From: an uncultured Woeseiaceae bacterium | Lineage (GTDB): Bacteria; Pseudomonadota; Gammaproteobacteria; Steroidobacterales; Woeseiaceae | DNA: 34,077 nt | NCBI GenBank assembly: GCA_945788625.1 | Contig: CALZMQ010000071.1 | Span: 1-34,077 of the forward strand | Reading direction: 5' to 3' | Part shown: one piece after another, positions 7,530 through 15,530 of the stretch | Layout of the letters: the number at the start of each line of letters is the position of its first letter | Position numbering within the stretch: position 1 is the first letter of the stretch | Translations under genes and position numbers: made by a program | The notes under the pieces: generated by a model | The model's database searches: none | What the model saw: only the letters and a program-made list of their open reading frames with translations | Told to the model about the DNA's origin: nothing

Positions 7530-9419
7530 ATGAAACGCATCGTCGCAAAGCTCGTCCAGGACGCGCTCACCACCCTGCCCGAGCTGGCCGAAGCCGCCGC
7601 CGACCTGTCGATCCAGAACACGGTCGAGCGTACCCGCGACGCCAGCCACGGCGACTTCGCGAGCAACATCGCCATGCGCCTCGCGAAGCCCACGCGCAGG
7701 AATCCCAGGGAGATCGCGACGAGCATTGTCGAGGCACTGGGTGACAGCCCCACTGTCGACAAGGTCGAAATCGCGGGGCCCGGTTTCATCAACTTTCACT
7801 TAAGCCCGACGGCATTCCATGCCGAGCTCGAGTCGATACTCGAGCAGGGCGAGCAATACGGCCGCCAGGCGCCCAAAGACGGACCGAAAATCAATCTCGA
7901 GTTCGTCTCGGCCAACCCGACCGGTCCACTACACGTCGGTCACGGCCGCGGTGCGTCCTACGGCGCAACGGTCGGCAACCTGCTCGAGGCCGTGGGTTAC
8001 CCCGTGCACCGCGAGTACTACGTCAACGATGCCGGGCGGCAGATGGATATTCTTGGCGCCAGCGTCTGGCTGCGCTGGCTCGAGGCGAGCGGCGTCGAAG
8101 TGCCGTTTCCGAAAGGCGGCTATCGGGGCGACTACATCCGCGATATCGCCAGTGAGATAGACACGAGCGGCATCGAAGCAGTCACCGCGGAAGTTGTTAC
8201 CAACGGCCTGCCGGATAACACCGACGACAACAAGGATGAATTCGTCGACGCATTGGTCGCGCGCTGCAAGGAGCTACACGGCGAGGAAGGCTTCGACCGG
8301 ATTCGCCAGCAGGCGCTCGAATCGATTCGCGACGAGATCCGTGAGGACCTCGAAGAATTCGGTGTGCATTTCGACGAGTGGTTTTCGGAGCAGAGCCTCA
8401 CGAAGACGAACCGTGTCGATGATGCGCTGGCGGTGCTCGAGGAACGCGGCGTGCTCTATGAGAAAGGCGGAGCGACCTGGTTCCCGTCAACGCAGTTCGG
8501 CGATGACAAGGACCGCGTCGTCGTGCGCGACAACGGCGTCAAGACCTACTTCGCGTCCGACATCGCCTATCACTTCGACAAGCGAGAGCGCGGCTTCGAT
8601 CACCTGATCGATGTTCTTGGCGCCGATCACCACGGCTACGTGACCCGGGTACGAGCAGGCCTTGAAGCGATGGGTTACGAGGCGGGAGACCTCGAAGTCC
8701 AATTCGTGCAATTCGTGACGCTCTATCGCAGTGGCAAGCGCGTCCAGATGGGGACACGCAGCGGCCAGTTTGACACCCTGCGCCAATTGCGCGAGGAAGT
8801 GGGCAACGACGCCGCGCGCTTCTACTACGTGATGCGCTCGATTGACCAGCATCTCGACTTCGACCTCGACGTGGCGAAGTCGCAGTCCAGTGACAACCCG
8901 GTGTACTACATCCAGTATGCGCACGCGCGCATAGCCAGCGTATTCCGACAGCTTAGCGAGAAATCGCTGTCGTGGGACGAGGACAATGGCCGGGATCGGC
9001 TCGCCTTGCTCGTCGAGGACCAGGAAAAATCGCTGATGACGTCGCTCAGCCGCTACCCCGAGATTCTCGAACTGTCCGCGAACAACCGTGCGCCTCAACA
9101 TCTCGTGCACTACCTGCGCGATCTCGCCAACGACTTTCATACCTATTACAACGCGCATGCCTTCATCGTGGATGATGCGGCGCTGCGTGACGCAAGGCTG
9201 TACCTGATATCCGCAACCCGCGTCGTGATAGCAAACGGCCTTGGCATCCTGGGCGTGTCCGCGCCGGAGGTATCCACCGGTAGTCTGGATGCTGTTCGGT
9301 TTGGCAATCGGGCTGTCCGTGGCGTTTGCCGTCTATATCAACGATCGCGAACCGGCTGCCGTGGCGTCCGGCCCGGCGCCGCAACCAGCCAGCCTGCAGA
9401 GCGCACTCGACGACAATAA
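7530..9419 (+). CDS. argS: arginine-tRNA ligase with abnormal C-terminal read-through
   Basis: Charges tRNA-Arg. The N-terminal tRNA-binding domain (about 1-115) precedes the class I catalytic core with the HIGH variant HVGHGRG; the KMSKS region is the relaxed QMGTRSG seen in many ArgS. The anticodon-binding domain runs to about residue 580 and ends in ATRVVIANGLGILGVSAPE, where ArgS proteins normally stop within a couple of residues. Here no stop follows: the frame continues 49 more residues (VSTGSLDAVRF... to RTRRQ) through DNA that encodes the membrane helix of the SPOR protein in another frame. The tail has no family counterpart and looks like the product of a small deletion that removed the argS stop. 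The enzyme itself appears complete. Confidence 0.93.
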   Translation: MKRIVAKLVQDALTTLPELAEAAADLSIQNTVERTRDASHGDFASNIAMRLAKPTRRNPREIATSIVEALGDSPTVDKVEIAGPGFINFHLSPTAFHAELESILEQGEQYGRQAPKDGPKINLEFVSANPTGPLHVGHGRGASYGATVGNLLEAVGYPVHREYYVNDAGRQMDILGASVWLRWLEASGVEVPFPKGGYRGDYIRDIASEIDTSGIEAVTAEVVTNGLPDNTDDNKDEFVDALVARCKELHGEEGFDRIRQQALESIRDEIREDLEEFGVHFDEWFSEQSLTKTNRVDDALAVLEERGVLYEKGGATWFPSTQFGDDKDRVVVRDNGVKTYFASDIAYHFDKRERGFDHLIDVLGADHHGYVTRVRAGLEAMGYEAGDLEVQFVQFVTLYRSGKRVQMGTRSGQFDTLRQLREEVGNDAARFYYVMRSIDQHLDFDLDVAKSQSSDNPVYYIQYAHARIASVFRQLSEKSLSWDEDNGRDRLALLVEDQEKSLMTSLSRYPEILELSANNRAPQHLVHYLRDLANDFHTYYNAHAFIVDDAALRDARLYLISATRVVIANGLGILGVSAPEVSTGSLDAVRFGNRAVRGVCRLYQRSRTGCRGVRPGAATSQPAERTRRQ

Positions 9420-9801
9420 CGAGCGGGCAAAGCCCGCTGCCGAGGAAACAGAGCCGCCGGAGAAGCGCTTCACGTTCTACGACATATTGCCGAACTTCGA
9501 AGTGATCACGCGCGAAGAAACACCGGAGGTGGAAGCCGACGTCGCGCCGCAGGCTATCGAGGAACCCGGAGTGTACGTGCTCCAGGCAGGTTCGTTCTCG
9601 ACTCACAACGACGCTGACCGGCGCCGCGCGGAACTTGCGCTGCACGGAATCGAGTCTCACATACAGCGCGTCAAGGTCAACGACCGGAACTACCATCGCG
9701 TGTATATCGGCCCGACCGATGACCTGGACGAACTGAACATGCTGCGCAGCCGCTTGCGCGCCGCGAAAATAGACGTCTTCCGTATTCGTCTCCGTGACTA
9801 G
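9289..9801 (+). CDS. SPOR-domain membrane protein, N-terminus apparently lost
   Basis: Homologous to the FtsN-like SPOR proteins commonly encoded next to argS; SPOR domains bind glycan strands denuded of stem peptides at the division septum. One membrane helix (LFGLAIGLSVAFAVY) is followed by a Pro/Glu-rich periplasmic linker with FTFYDILPNFEV, then the SPOR domain, YVLQAGSFSTHNDADRRRAEL to YHRVYIGPTDD and the final beta strand. Family members begin with a basic cytoplasmic tail of a few dozen residues. Here the frame upstream of the helix is only PPVVW and then argS sequence. The ATG at 9289 sits at the very edge of the helix with no well-spaced ribosome binding site (GGAGG is 18 nt away); TTG at 9241 is an alternative. 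Either the gene was truncated by deletion or the junction is an assembly error. Confidence 0.75.
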   Translation: MLFGLAIGLSVAFAVYINDREPAAVASGPAPQPASLQSALDDNNERAKPAAEETEPPEKRFTFYDILPNFEVITREETPEVEADVAPQAIEEPGVYVLQAGSFSTHNDADRRRAELALHGIESHIQRVKVNDRNYHRVYIGPTDDLDELNMLRSRLRAAKIDVFRIRLRD

Positions 9802-10963
9802 GCCAGGCCTGTTACTGGTTATCGCTGCGCTGCTGCAGCTCGCGGCATGCGCGAGCGCGCCACCGCCCGAGCCGCCGGCACCGGCGGAACCCGTCGCCGT
9901 AGCACCGCCGCCCGTCGAACCTCCGGCGCCGCCCGCACCTGCGAAGTCGGACATGCGCGTCAGCATCGCGGCCGTCGGCGACATGATGATCGGCACGGAC
10001 TATCCGCAGAACCACCTGCCTGACGACGACGGTATCGGTTTTCTTGCCGACGCCGCGCCGTATCTCGCCGCAGCCGACCTGACCTTCGGTAACCTGGAGG
10101 GCGTGCTCGTGAACGGCGGCGAGCCCGGCAAGAAATGCAGCAACCCGAGCGCCTGTTACCTGTTCCGGTCGCCGACCCGCTATGCCTACCACTATCGGGC
10201 CGCCGGTTTCGACGTACTGAGCCTTGCCAACAATCACGCGCGCGATTTCGGGGAAGAAGGCCGCAGCAGCAGCATGCAGGCGATTGCAGCAGCCGGCATG
10301 CACCACTCCGGGCGCGCCGGTGACTTCGCCCGTATCGAGGTCGACGATTTGAGCATCGCCGTCCTCGCTTACGCCGTTACGAAGAACTCCAACATGATGC
10401 TCGACTACGATCTGGCATTCGAGACGGTTGCCGGATTCGCTGCATCGCACGACATCGTCGTGGTGTCGTTTCACGGTGGCGCGGAAGGCACGGACGTGAC
10501 GCATGTGCCGTTTGCCGACGAGGAATACTACGGCGAGCCTCGAGGCGACGTCGTCTGGTTCGCGCGTGGCGTCGTCGACGCAGGCGCGGACCTCGTCATC
10601 GGCCACGGCCCGCACGTGGTACGCGGCATGGAACGCTACAAGGGACGCCTGATCGCTTACAGCCTCGGCAATTTCGCAACCTACTACGGCATCAGCGTCG
10701 CCGGCATCAAGGGCATCGCGCCGATACTCACGGCAACCCTCGACGGCGAGGGCTCCTTCGTGGAGGGCGAAATCGTTTCGACGATTCAGCTACGGCCCGC
10801 GGGCCCGAGTATCGATGCGAAACAACGGGCGTTGAACCTGATCCGGGGCCTATCCGCCGAGGACTTCGGTGAGCCAGGACTGGTATTCCTGCCGGACGGC
10901 CGCGTTCTGCCTGCCGCGCGCCCGCCGGTTACACCGCACGAACTGGACACCACCGAGGACTGA
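9794..10963 (+). CDS. CapA family (PGA_cap) metallophosphatase-like lipoprotein
   Basis: A 389-residue lipoprotein. The GTG start at 9794 overlaps the SPOR gene stop by 8 nt and gives MTRPGLLLVIAALLQLAAC, with lipobox LAAC and the acylated cysteine at about residue 19. A Pro/Ala-rich tether follows to about residue 52. The CapA-type fold then shows the metal-binding signatures in order: AAVGDMMIG, FGNLEGVL, LSLANNHARDFG, VSFHGGAE, and VIGHGPHVVRG with YSLGNF. CapA/PgsA proteins are linked to poly-gamma-glutamate or capsule export, but many members are of unknown substrate, so the function here is left open. It appears to be in one transcription unit with argS and the SPOR gene. Confidence 0.85.
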   Translation: MTRPGLLLVIAALLQLAACASAPPPEPPAPAEPVAVAPPPVEPPAPPAPAKSDMRVSIAAVGDMMIGTDYPQNHLPDDDGIGFLADAAPYLAAADLTFGNLEGVLVNGGEPGKKCSNPSACYLFRSPTRYAYHYRAAGFDVLSLANNHARDFGEEGRSSSMQAIAAAGMHHSGRAGDFARIEVDDLSIAVLAYAVTKNSNMMLDYDLAFETVAGFAASHDIVVVSFHGGAEGTDVTHVPFADEEYYGEPRGDVVWFARGVVDAGADLVIGHGPHVVRGMERYKGRLIAYSLGNFATYYGISVAGIKGIAPILTATLDGEGSFVEGEIVSTIQLRPAGPSIDAKQRALNLIRGLSAEDFGEPGLVFLPDGRVLPAARPPVTPHELDTTED

Positions 10964-11340
10964 CCCACCCCCCACCATCTCCCAGCGAGCGGGCGCCACT
11001 TCTGGACTTTCTCCGGCGCCAAACTCCACCGCCAGCAATTGTCACAATGGGCGGCGATCGCGGGGTATGTCCCAGTCGCTCGGACAATCTGCGATAACTC
11101 GCTTTGTGGAACACACCCCGCACTCGCCGCCGGTCGGACGCGCGTCATGCTCCGCAGGCAACAGGGCGAGATGTTTGTCGACGAGACATAAAGCGAGCGT
11201 AGCGAGACAGTCCGTCGACAAAGCATGTCGACCTGTTGCTCTGATCGCCGGCACCGCCCATTGTGACAATTGCTGGCGGTGACCTCAGGCGAGAGGAATA
11301 CCGAATCGCGGCCGCGCTTTATCTTAGATGGGTGGTGAGG
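10964..11340. other. convergent intergenic region holding an inverted-repeat element
   Basis: This 377-bp gap separates the ends of the CapA-like gene and ntrX. No convincing ORF or T-tailed terminator was seen. Most of it is the 28-bp inverted-repeat element. To its left there is a short GGCGCC...GGCGCC repeat, and near the ntrX end a CGCGGCCGCG palindrome. Confidence 0.6.
11027..11281. mobile_element. 255-bp MITE-like element with perfect 28-bp terminal inverted repeats
   Basis: The 28 bases at 11027-11054 (start CACCGCCAGCAATTG) recur as an exact reverse complement at 11254-11281. Between them is about 200 bp without a convincing protein, but with a nested 10-bp inverted repeat around GTCGAC (11174-11183 and 11213-11222) enclosing a GCGAG-rich core. 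Size, long perfect ends, lack of coding capacity and position between convergent genes fit a non-autonomous transposable element. No clear target duplication is seen (flanks are AACTC and ACCTC), so an alternative is a structural RNA or a bidirectional terminator-like repeat. Confidence 0.6.
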
Positions 11341-12708
11341 TTAGTCCTCGGCGGTTACCGACTTGAAGTCGACGCCCAGCGAGCGGAGTTTCCGGTACAG
11401 GTGCGTGCGCTCCATCCCGACTCTCTTCGCCAGTTGCCCGACCTTGCCATCGCAAAGAACCAGTTGTTGCTTGAGGTACGCCCGCTCGAACTGTTCCCTC
11501 GCCTCGCGCAGCGGCAACGCCAGCAGATCCTGTTTCACCAGCGGCTCGTTGACCGGGGCGGCCGCGCTGATTTCCGCTTCCACTTCGGGGAGCCCGATGT
11601 CTTCGCCGCTGCCTGACAACAACAAGCGCCGCACGAGGTTCTTGAGCTCACGCACATTGTCCGGCCACGGGTAGTTTCTCAGCCGGTTTTGCGCGGCAAC
11701 GCTGAATCGCCTGAATGTGAGTCCTTCGGCATCGACGAGTTTGTCGACGTAATAAGTGAGCAACTCCGGTATGTCCTCCGCGTAGTTCCGTAACGGTGGA
11801 ACGCGGACGCTGAGTTCGCTGAGTTGTGCGACAAGATCTCGGCGCAGCGCGCCCGATTCGATTTTCGATTCGTAGTCGGCCCCGACGGTTGCAACGATTC
11901 GCGCATCGACCTTGATGGGATTGGATCCGCCAACTCGAGTGAAATACCCGTCTTCCAGGATGCCGAACAAGACTTTTTGCGCCGCTTCGCTGAGGTCGGA
12001 CAATTCGTCGATGACCAACGTACCGCCGGAGGCACGTTCGAACGCACCGGCCGTAATTTCTTCGCCGTGTTCGGTGCCCAGCAACTGCTCCTCGACGTTG
12101 CTGTCGGTGATCGATGCAGCGGTCAGGTTCGTCAGAGGTTCGTCCGAGCGCCGGCTCAAAGCGTGCATGTAACGCGCAAACGCGCCGCGCCCCGTGCCGG
12201 GCTCGCCACTCATGAGCACCGTCCCGTCGTGGCGTGCGTATTGCTGCACCCGCTCGCGCAAACCCTGCATCAACTTGCTGCGGCCCGCCGGCGCCAGCAG
12301 CGACGGCAACAAGCTGCGCGCGACCCTGGCCTGTTTGCCCGCGGACTCGAGTGCCGCCTCTACCGTGCGCAGGAGTTTCGCGATCGACAGCGGTTTCTCG
12401 ACGAAATCGAATGCGCCGAGACGCGTTGCCTCCACGGCCGTATCGACGGTGCCGTGGCCGGACATGATGACCACCGGGCAATTCAGGTCGCCGCCGTCGG
12501 ACCACTCGCGCAACAACGTGATGCCATCCGTATCGGGCATCCATATATCGAGCAGTATCAGGTCGAATTTGCGATTGGTGCGCGCCTGCCGGGCCTCGTT
12601 CGCGTTGGCCGCTGCAGTCACGCCATAACCTTCGTCCGCCAAGATGTCCTTGATCAGCACACGAATATCGGCTTCGTCATCGACCACCAGTACATGAGGA
12701 TTACTCAT
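11341..12708 (-). CDS. ntrX: NtrX-family response regulator with degenerate AAA+ domain
   Basis: Receiver of the NtrY/NtrX two-component system. Residues 1-120 form a complete receiver domain: acidic pocket D10/D11, phosphoacceptor D54 (LILLDIWMPD), S83/T and K105. The central domain has NtrC-family layout but is eroded: Walker A reads GEPGTGRG (168-175) with Arg for the catalytic Lys, and the L1 loop with GAFTGA, which contacts sigma54, is deleted between LLGTEHGEE and GAFERASGG. Walker B VIDE (232-235) and VPPLR remain. The Fis-type C-terminal helix-turn-helix (VGQLAKRVGMERTHLYRKLRSLGV) is intact. It probably binds DNA but is unlikely to activate sigma54 polymerase. It overlaps ntrY by 4 nt (ATGA). 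Confidence 0.88.
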   Translation of the reverse strand: MSNPHVLVVDDEADIRVLIKDILADEGYGVTAAANANEARQARTNRKFDLILLDIWMPDTDGITLLREWSDGGDLNCPVVIMSGHGTVDTAVEATRLGAFDFVEKPLSIAKLLRTVEAALESAGKQARVARSLLPSLLAPAGRSKLMQGLRERVQQYARHDGTVLMSGEPGTGRGAFARYMHALSRRSDEPLTNLTAASITDSNVEEQLLGTEHGEEITAGAFERASGGTLVIDELSDLSEAAQKVLFGILEDGYFTRVGGSNPIKVDARIVATVGADYESKIESGALRRDLVAQLSELSVRVPPLRNYAEDIPELLTYYVDKLVDAEGLTFRRFSVAAQNRLRNYPWPDNVRELKNLVRRLLLSGSGEDIGLPEVEAEISAAAPVNEPLVKQDLLALPLREAREQFERAYLKQQLVLCDGKVGQLAKRVGMERTHLYRKLRSLGVDFKSVTAED

Positions 12709-14939
12709 GCGTGTTCCCTCCTCTTATCCGCGCGTCCGGGCGCTTTGGAGATGATCTGCTCACGAGCTGCCTCGTTGATAGGCAATCGAATACTGATCAT
12801 TGCTCCGCCGTCATTGCGGTTCTTTGCTCGAATCGAGCCAACATGTTCTTCGACGAGTTTCTTGACAATGGCAAGTCCCAAACCTGTCCCCTTCGGCTTC
12901 GTCGTTACGTAGGGGTCGAAGATCTGGCTGATCGAGCCCGCCTTGAAGCCGGGTCCGTTGTCCTCGACCTTGAGCTGGATGATGTCCACACCGTCGATCT
13001 CCGCCGCACTGACGTGAACGTCTATGCGTCCGTCGCTCCTTCCTTCCAGCGCCTCCACGGCGTTGCGGAGGAGGTTGTGCATGATCTGTCGGACGCGGCC
13101 GATATCGCCTTCGATCATCGGCATCGTCGGATCGGAGGTCAGCACGATCTCGACGCCGCTCTCCTGCGCGCGGTACAGGTCCACGATCTCGTGCACGAAT
13201 TTGTCCAGGTCGAAACGGCTGATTTCCATATCGGGCGCGCGCGCATAGTCACTGAACGCATTCACCATTTCTTTCATCGCCTCGACCTGGTGCACGATCG
13301 TGTGCGTGGCGCGATCCAGTACCTTCGCTTCCTCCTCGGGCATGCTGTGCAGGTACTTGCGCCGCAGGCGCTCGGCGGATAACTGGATCGGCGTCAGCGG
13401 ATTCTTGATTTCGTGCGCCAGGCGCCGGGCTACCTCGCCCCAGGCCGCATCGCGCTGTGCCTGCAACAGCGCCGTAATGTCATCGAATACGATGACATAG
13501 CCCGCCGCGTGATCCTCATCGCCCGGCAGCGTCGTGCAGGCGCAGGTCAATACACGCCGTCCGACCTCGCCGCGCAACACGATCTGTTCGCGCCAATCGG
13601 TCTCACCGGCGTCCAGGTGCATGCAGGCGACATCGACGAATTGTTCGAGCAGAGGATTGGCCTGCGCAATCTCCGGCAACAGCTGACCGGCACTGTGTTC
13701 GAGGTCGACACCGAGAATCGCACCCGAGGCCTGGTTCGCGTTGCGTATCGTGAGGTCCGACTCCAGCGCCAGCACACCGGTCGACAGGCGCGCGAGAATA
13801 ACTTCGAGATTGGCGCGCTCCGCCTCGACCAGTGCCTGGTTCAGGCTCGCCTCCCGGCGCGCCGTCGCCAGCCTTTGAGTCATGTCGTTGAATGAACTGA
13901 TCAGGAAACCGATCTCGTCACGCGTTGGTGTCGGCAGGCGCGTGTCGAAATCGCCCATCGCGACGGCGCGCGTGCCCGCAACCAGGTCCTGGATCGGCGC
14001 AACCAGCCGGCGCGACAAAACGAAGGCCCCGTAGATGGCCGCCAGCAAGCTCAACAGCAAAACGAACGCCAGTGTCAGCGACAGCAGGTCCTTCAGGTCC
14101 TCGCGGAAGAAGACGAGTTGCTGGTATTCCTGGTAGGAATTCTCGACGCTGTTGATCATGCGGCCGAGCCGCTCGGTCACCGGGTAATGCGCCTGCACGA
14201 CACGCTGCTGCTGCGTGCGGCCGCCCTGGTAGGTGAACACCACGGCCGTGCGAACCTCGACGCTGCCGGTTCCCAGGGACTCGAGACTGACGAATGGCCG
14301 GTCCTGTTGCATTTGCAGCACGACCTCCTCCGACAGCGGCTTCGGCAAACTCGCCGTAGAGCTGTCCGAACTCGTCGCAAGCACCGTGTTGTTCCTGCCG
14401 TACAGCGTCATTTCGCTGGCGCCGCTCTCGCGCCGCAACATGCTGAGTTCGAAAACGATCTGCCGGTCGTTGACCTGCGAGAGACGCCTTGCAACCTGCT
14501 GCGTTGCGTAGAGGTTCTGCCGCTTTTGCATTTCAAGTGCCGCGCGACTCAGCGTCAGTGCGTTCTCGAGTCCTTCCTCGACCTGCACGTTGAACCAGCT
14601 GTCGATACCGCGATTGATGAACTGCATCGAAAAGTAGAACACGACCAGCAGCGGCAGAACGGCGAGTCCCACAAACATGCCGACCATGCGCGCTTTCAGC
14701 TTGGCGCCCGGCACGTTGCGCCGGTAATCGCGCAGCAGCCGCGAGAGGTTGCCGACGAGCAAGGCGAGCAGCAGGACGCCGCCTGCTATGTTGATCGCGA
14801 GGATGACGTCCTGAAGCCGATCGAAGTCATCTGACCGCTGCACCGTCTGTGTGAGCAGGAACAGGGCAACCAGCGCCAGGCCGACGCCGGCCGCAGCGGC
14901 AAGCAGGTAGAGTGCTCGCTTTATCGCTCTAGTGGCCAT
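12705..14939 (-). CDS. ntrY: NtrY-family sensor histidine kinase
   Basis: A 744-residue membrane histidine kinase, partner of NtrX. N-terminal hydrophobic helices (about 10-30, 45-65, 85-105) and one at about 290-310 flank a periplasmic region of roughly 180 residues. The cytoplasmic part has HAMP (SRRLVAPIQDLVAGTRAVAMGDFDTRLP), a PAS domain (about 375-490), and the phosphoacceptor H509 in ARRLAHEIKNPLTPIQLSAERL. The ATPase domain shows the N box (HNLLRNAVEAL), G1 box (VEDNGPGF) and G2 box (GTGLGLAIVKKL). All catalytic motifs are present, in contrast with its degenerate partner regulator. Its start lies inside the end of the DUF4390 gene (19-nt overlap), and its stop overlaps ntrX, so rsmB-DUF4390-ntrY-ntrX form one operon. 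Confidence 0.92.
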   Translation of the reverse strand: MATRAIKRALYLLAAAAGVGLALVALFLLTQTVQRSDDFDRLQDVILAINIAGGVLLLALLVGNLSRLLRDYRRNVPGAKLKARMVGMFVGLAVLPLLVVFYFSMQFINRGIDSWFNVQVEEGLENALTLSRAALEMQKRQNLYATQQVARRLSQVNDRQIVFELSMLRRESGASEMTLYGRNNTVLATSSDSSTASLPKPLSEEVVLQMQQDRPFVSLESLGTGSVEVRTAVVFTYQGGRTQQQRVVQAHYPVTERLGRMINSVENSYQEYQQLVFFREDLKDLLSLTLAFVLLLSLLAAIYGAFVLSRRLVAPIQDLVAGTRAVAMGDFDTRLPTPTRDEIGFLISSFNDMTQRLATARREASLNQALVEAERANLEVILARLSTGVLALESDLTIRNANQASGAILGVDLEHSAGQLLPEIAQANPLLEQFVDVACMHLDAGETDWREQIVLRGEVGRRVLTCACTTLPGDEDHAAGYVIVFDDITALLQAQRDAAWGEVARRLAHEIKNPLTPIQLSAERLRRKYLHSMPEEEAKVLDRATHTIVHQVEAMKEMVNAFSDYARAPDMEISRFDLDKFVHEIVDLYRAQESGVEIVLTSDPTMPMIEGDIGRVRQIMHNLLRNAVEALEGRSDGRIDVHVSAAEIDGVDIIQLKVEDNGPGFKAGSISQIFDPYVTTKPKGTGLGLAIVKKLVEEHVGSIRAKNRNDGGAMISIRLPINEAAREQIISKAPGRADKRREHA

Positions 14940-15523
14940 TCAAACCACTCGCTTTGCAGTTGCCACTGGCCGCGCCAGAAAAACAGGAGTCGTAATGTCG
15001 CGGGATACTGTTGCGTGTTGAGCATTGCGCGCAGGCGAAGACGGTACGGGCGGTCCGGCTCGAGCAGGGCATCGTCGATTACCGGCAATCCCTGCACGCG
15101 ACCCAGGCTGTTCAGCGCGGAATAAAGCGTTGCAAAGGAATCCTGATCGCCGCTGTTGAGGTTCCTGACGATGTAGCGCTGGCTCAGCGGGCGATACTCG
15201 AGTTCATGGCGCACGGTGAGTTCGGCCTCGACGTCGTCGGGCACCCAGCGACGCACGCGAATGACCTGCAGCTGCAACTCGATCGTCAGCGTCACACCGC
15301 TTTCCAGCGCCGCCAGCGCCTCGCTACTCAGTATCAGCTGCAGCCGCGCATCCAGCGAGTGAACGCCCGCAAATTCCTGTGTCGCCGCCGAGCGGACCTC
15401 GAAGTAGCCTTCGCGCTCGACGTTGTCCTGGGCCAGGCCCGTGCCGATCGCGAGGACGGCCAGCAGCGCGAGGAAGGCGTGCTGCGTGAGTTTCCGGCCT
15501 GGCGATTGGAGAAACGTCGACAT
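14921..15523 (-). CDS. DUF4390 domain-containing exported protein
   Basis: A 200-residue protein with an N-terminal signal segment (HAFLALLAVLAIGTGLAQ) and a beta-rich mature part: FEVRSAATQEF, LDARLQLILSSEALAALESGVTLTIELQLQVIR, RRWVPDDVEAELTVRHELEYRPLSQRYIVRNL, then FFWRGQWQLQSEWFEWPL at the end. These features match DUF4390, which occurs between rsmB and ntrY in many gamma- and betaproteobacteria. The fixed position directly before the sensor kinase suggests an envelope protein connected to NtrY signalling, but the function is unknown. It lies 7 nt after rsmB and overlaps ntrY. Confidence 0.85.
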   Translation of the reverse strand: MSTFLQSPGRKLTQHAFLALLAVLAIGTGLAQDNVEREGYFEVRSAATQEFAGVHSLDARLQLILSSEALAALESGVTLTIELQLQVIRVRRWVPDDVEAELTVRHELEYRPLSQRYIVRNLNSGDQDSFATLYSALNSLGRVQGLPVIDDALLEPDRPYRLRLRAMLNTQQYPATLRLLFFWRGQWQLQSEWFEWPLER

Positions 15524-15530
15524 AATGTTT

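Noticed and set aside
7167..7799. Long antisense ORFs opposite priA, topA, argS and the protease
   Set aside because: They mirror the codon structure of GC-rich genes on the other strand, lack family motifs and start sites, and are shadows.
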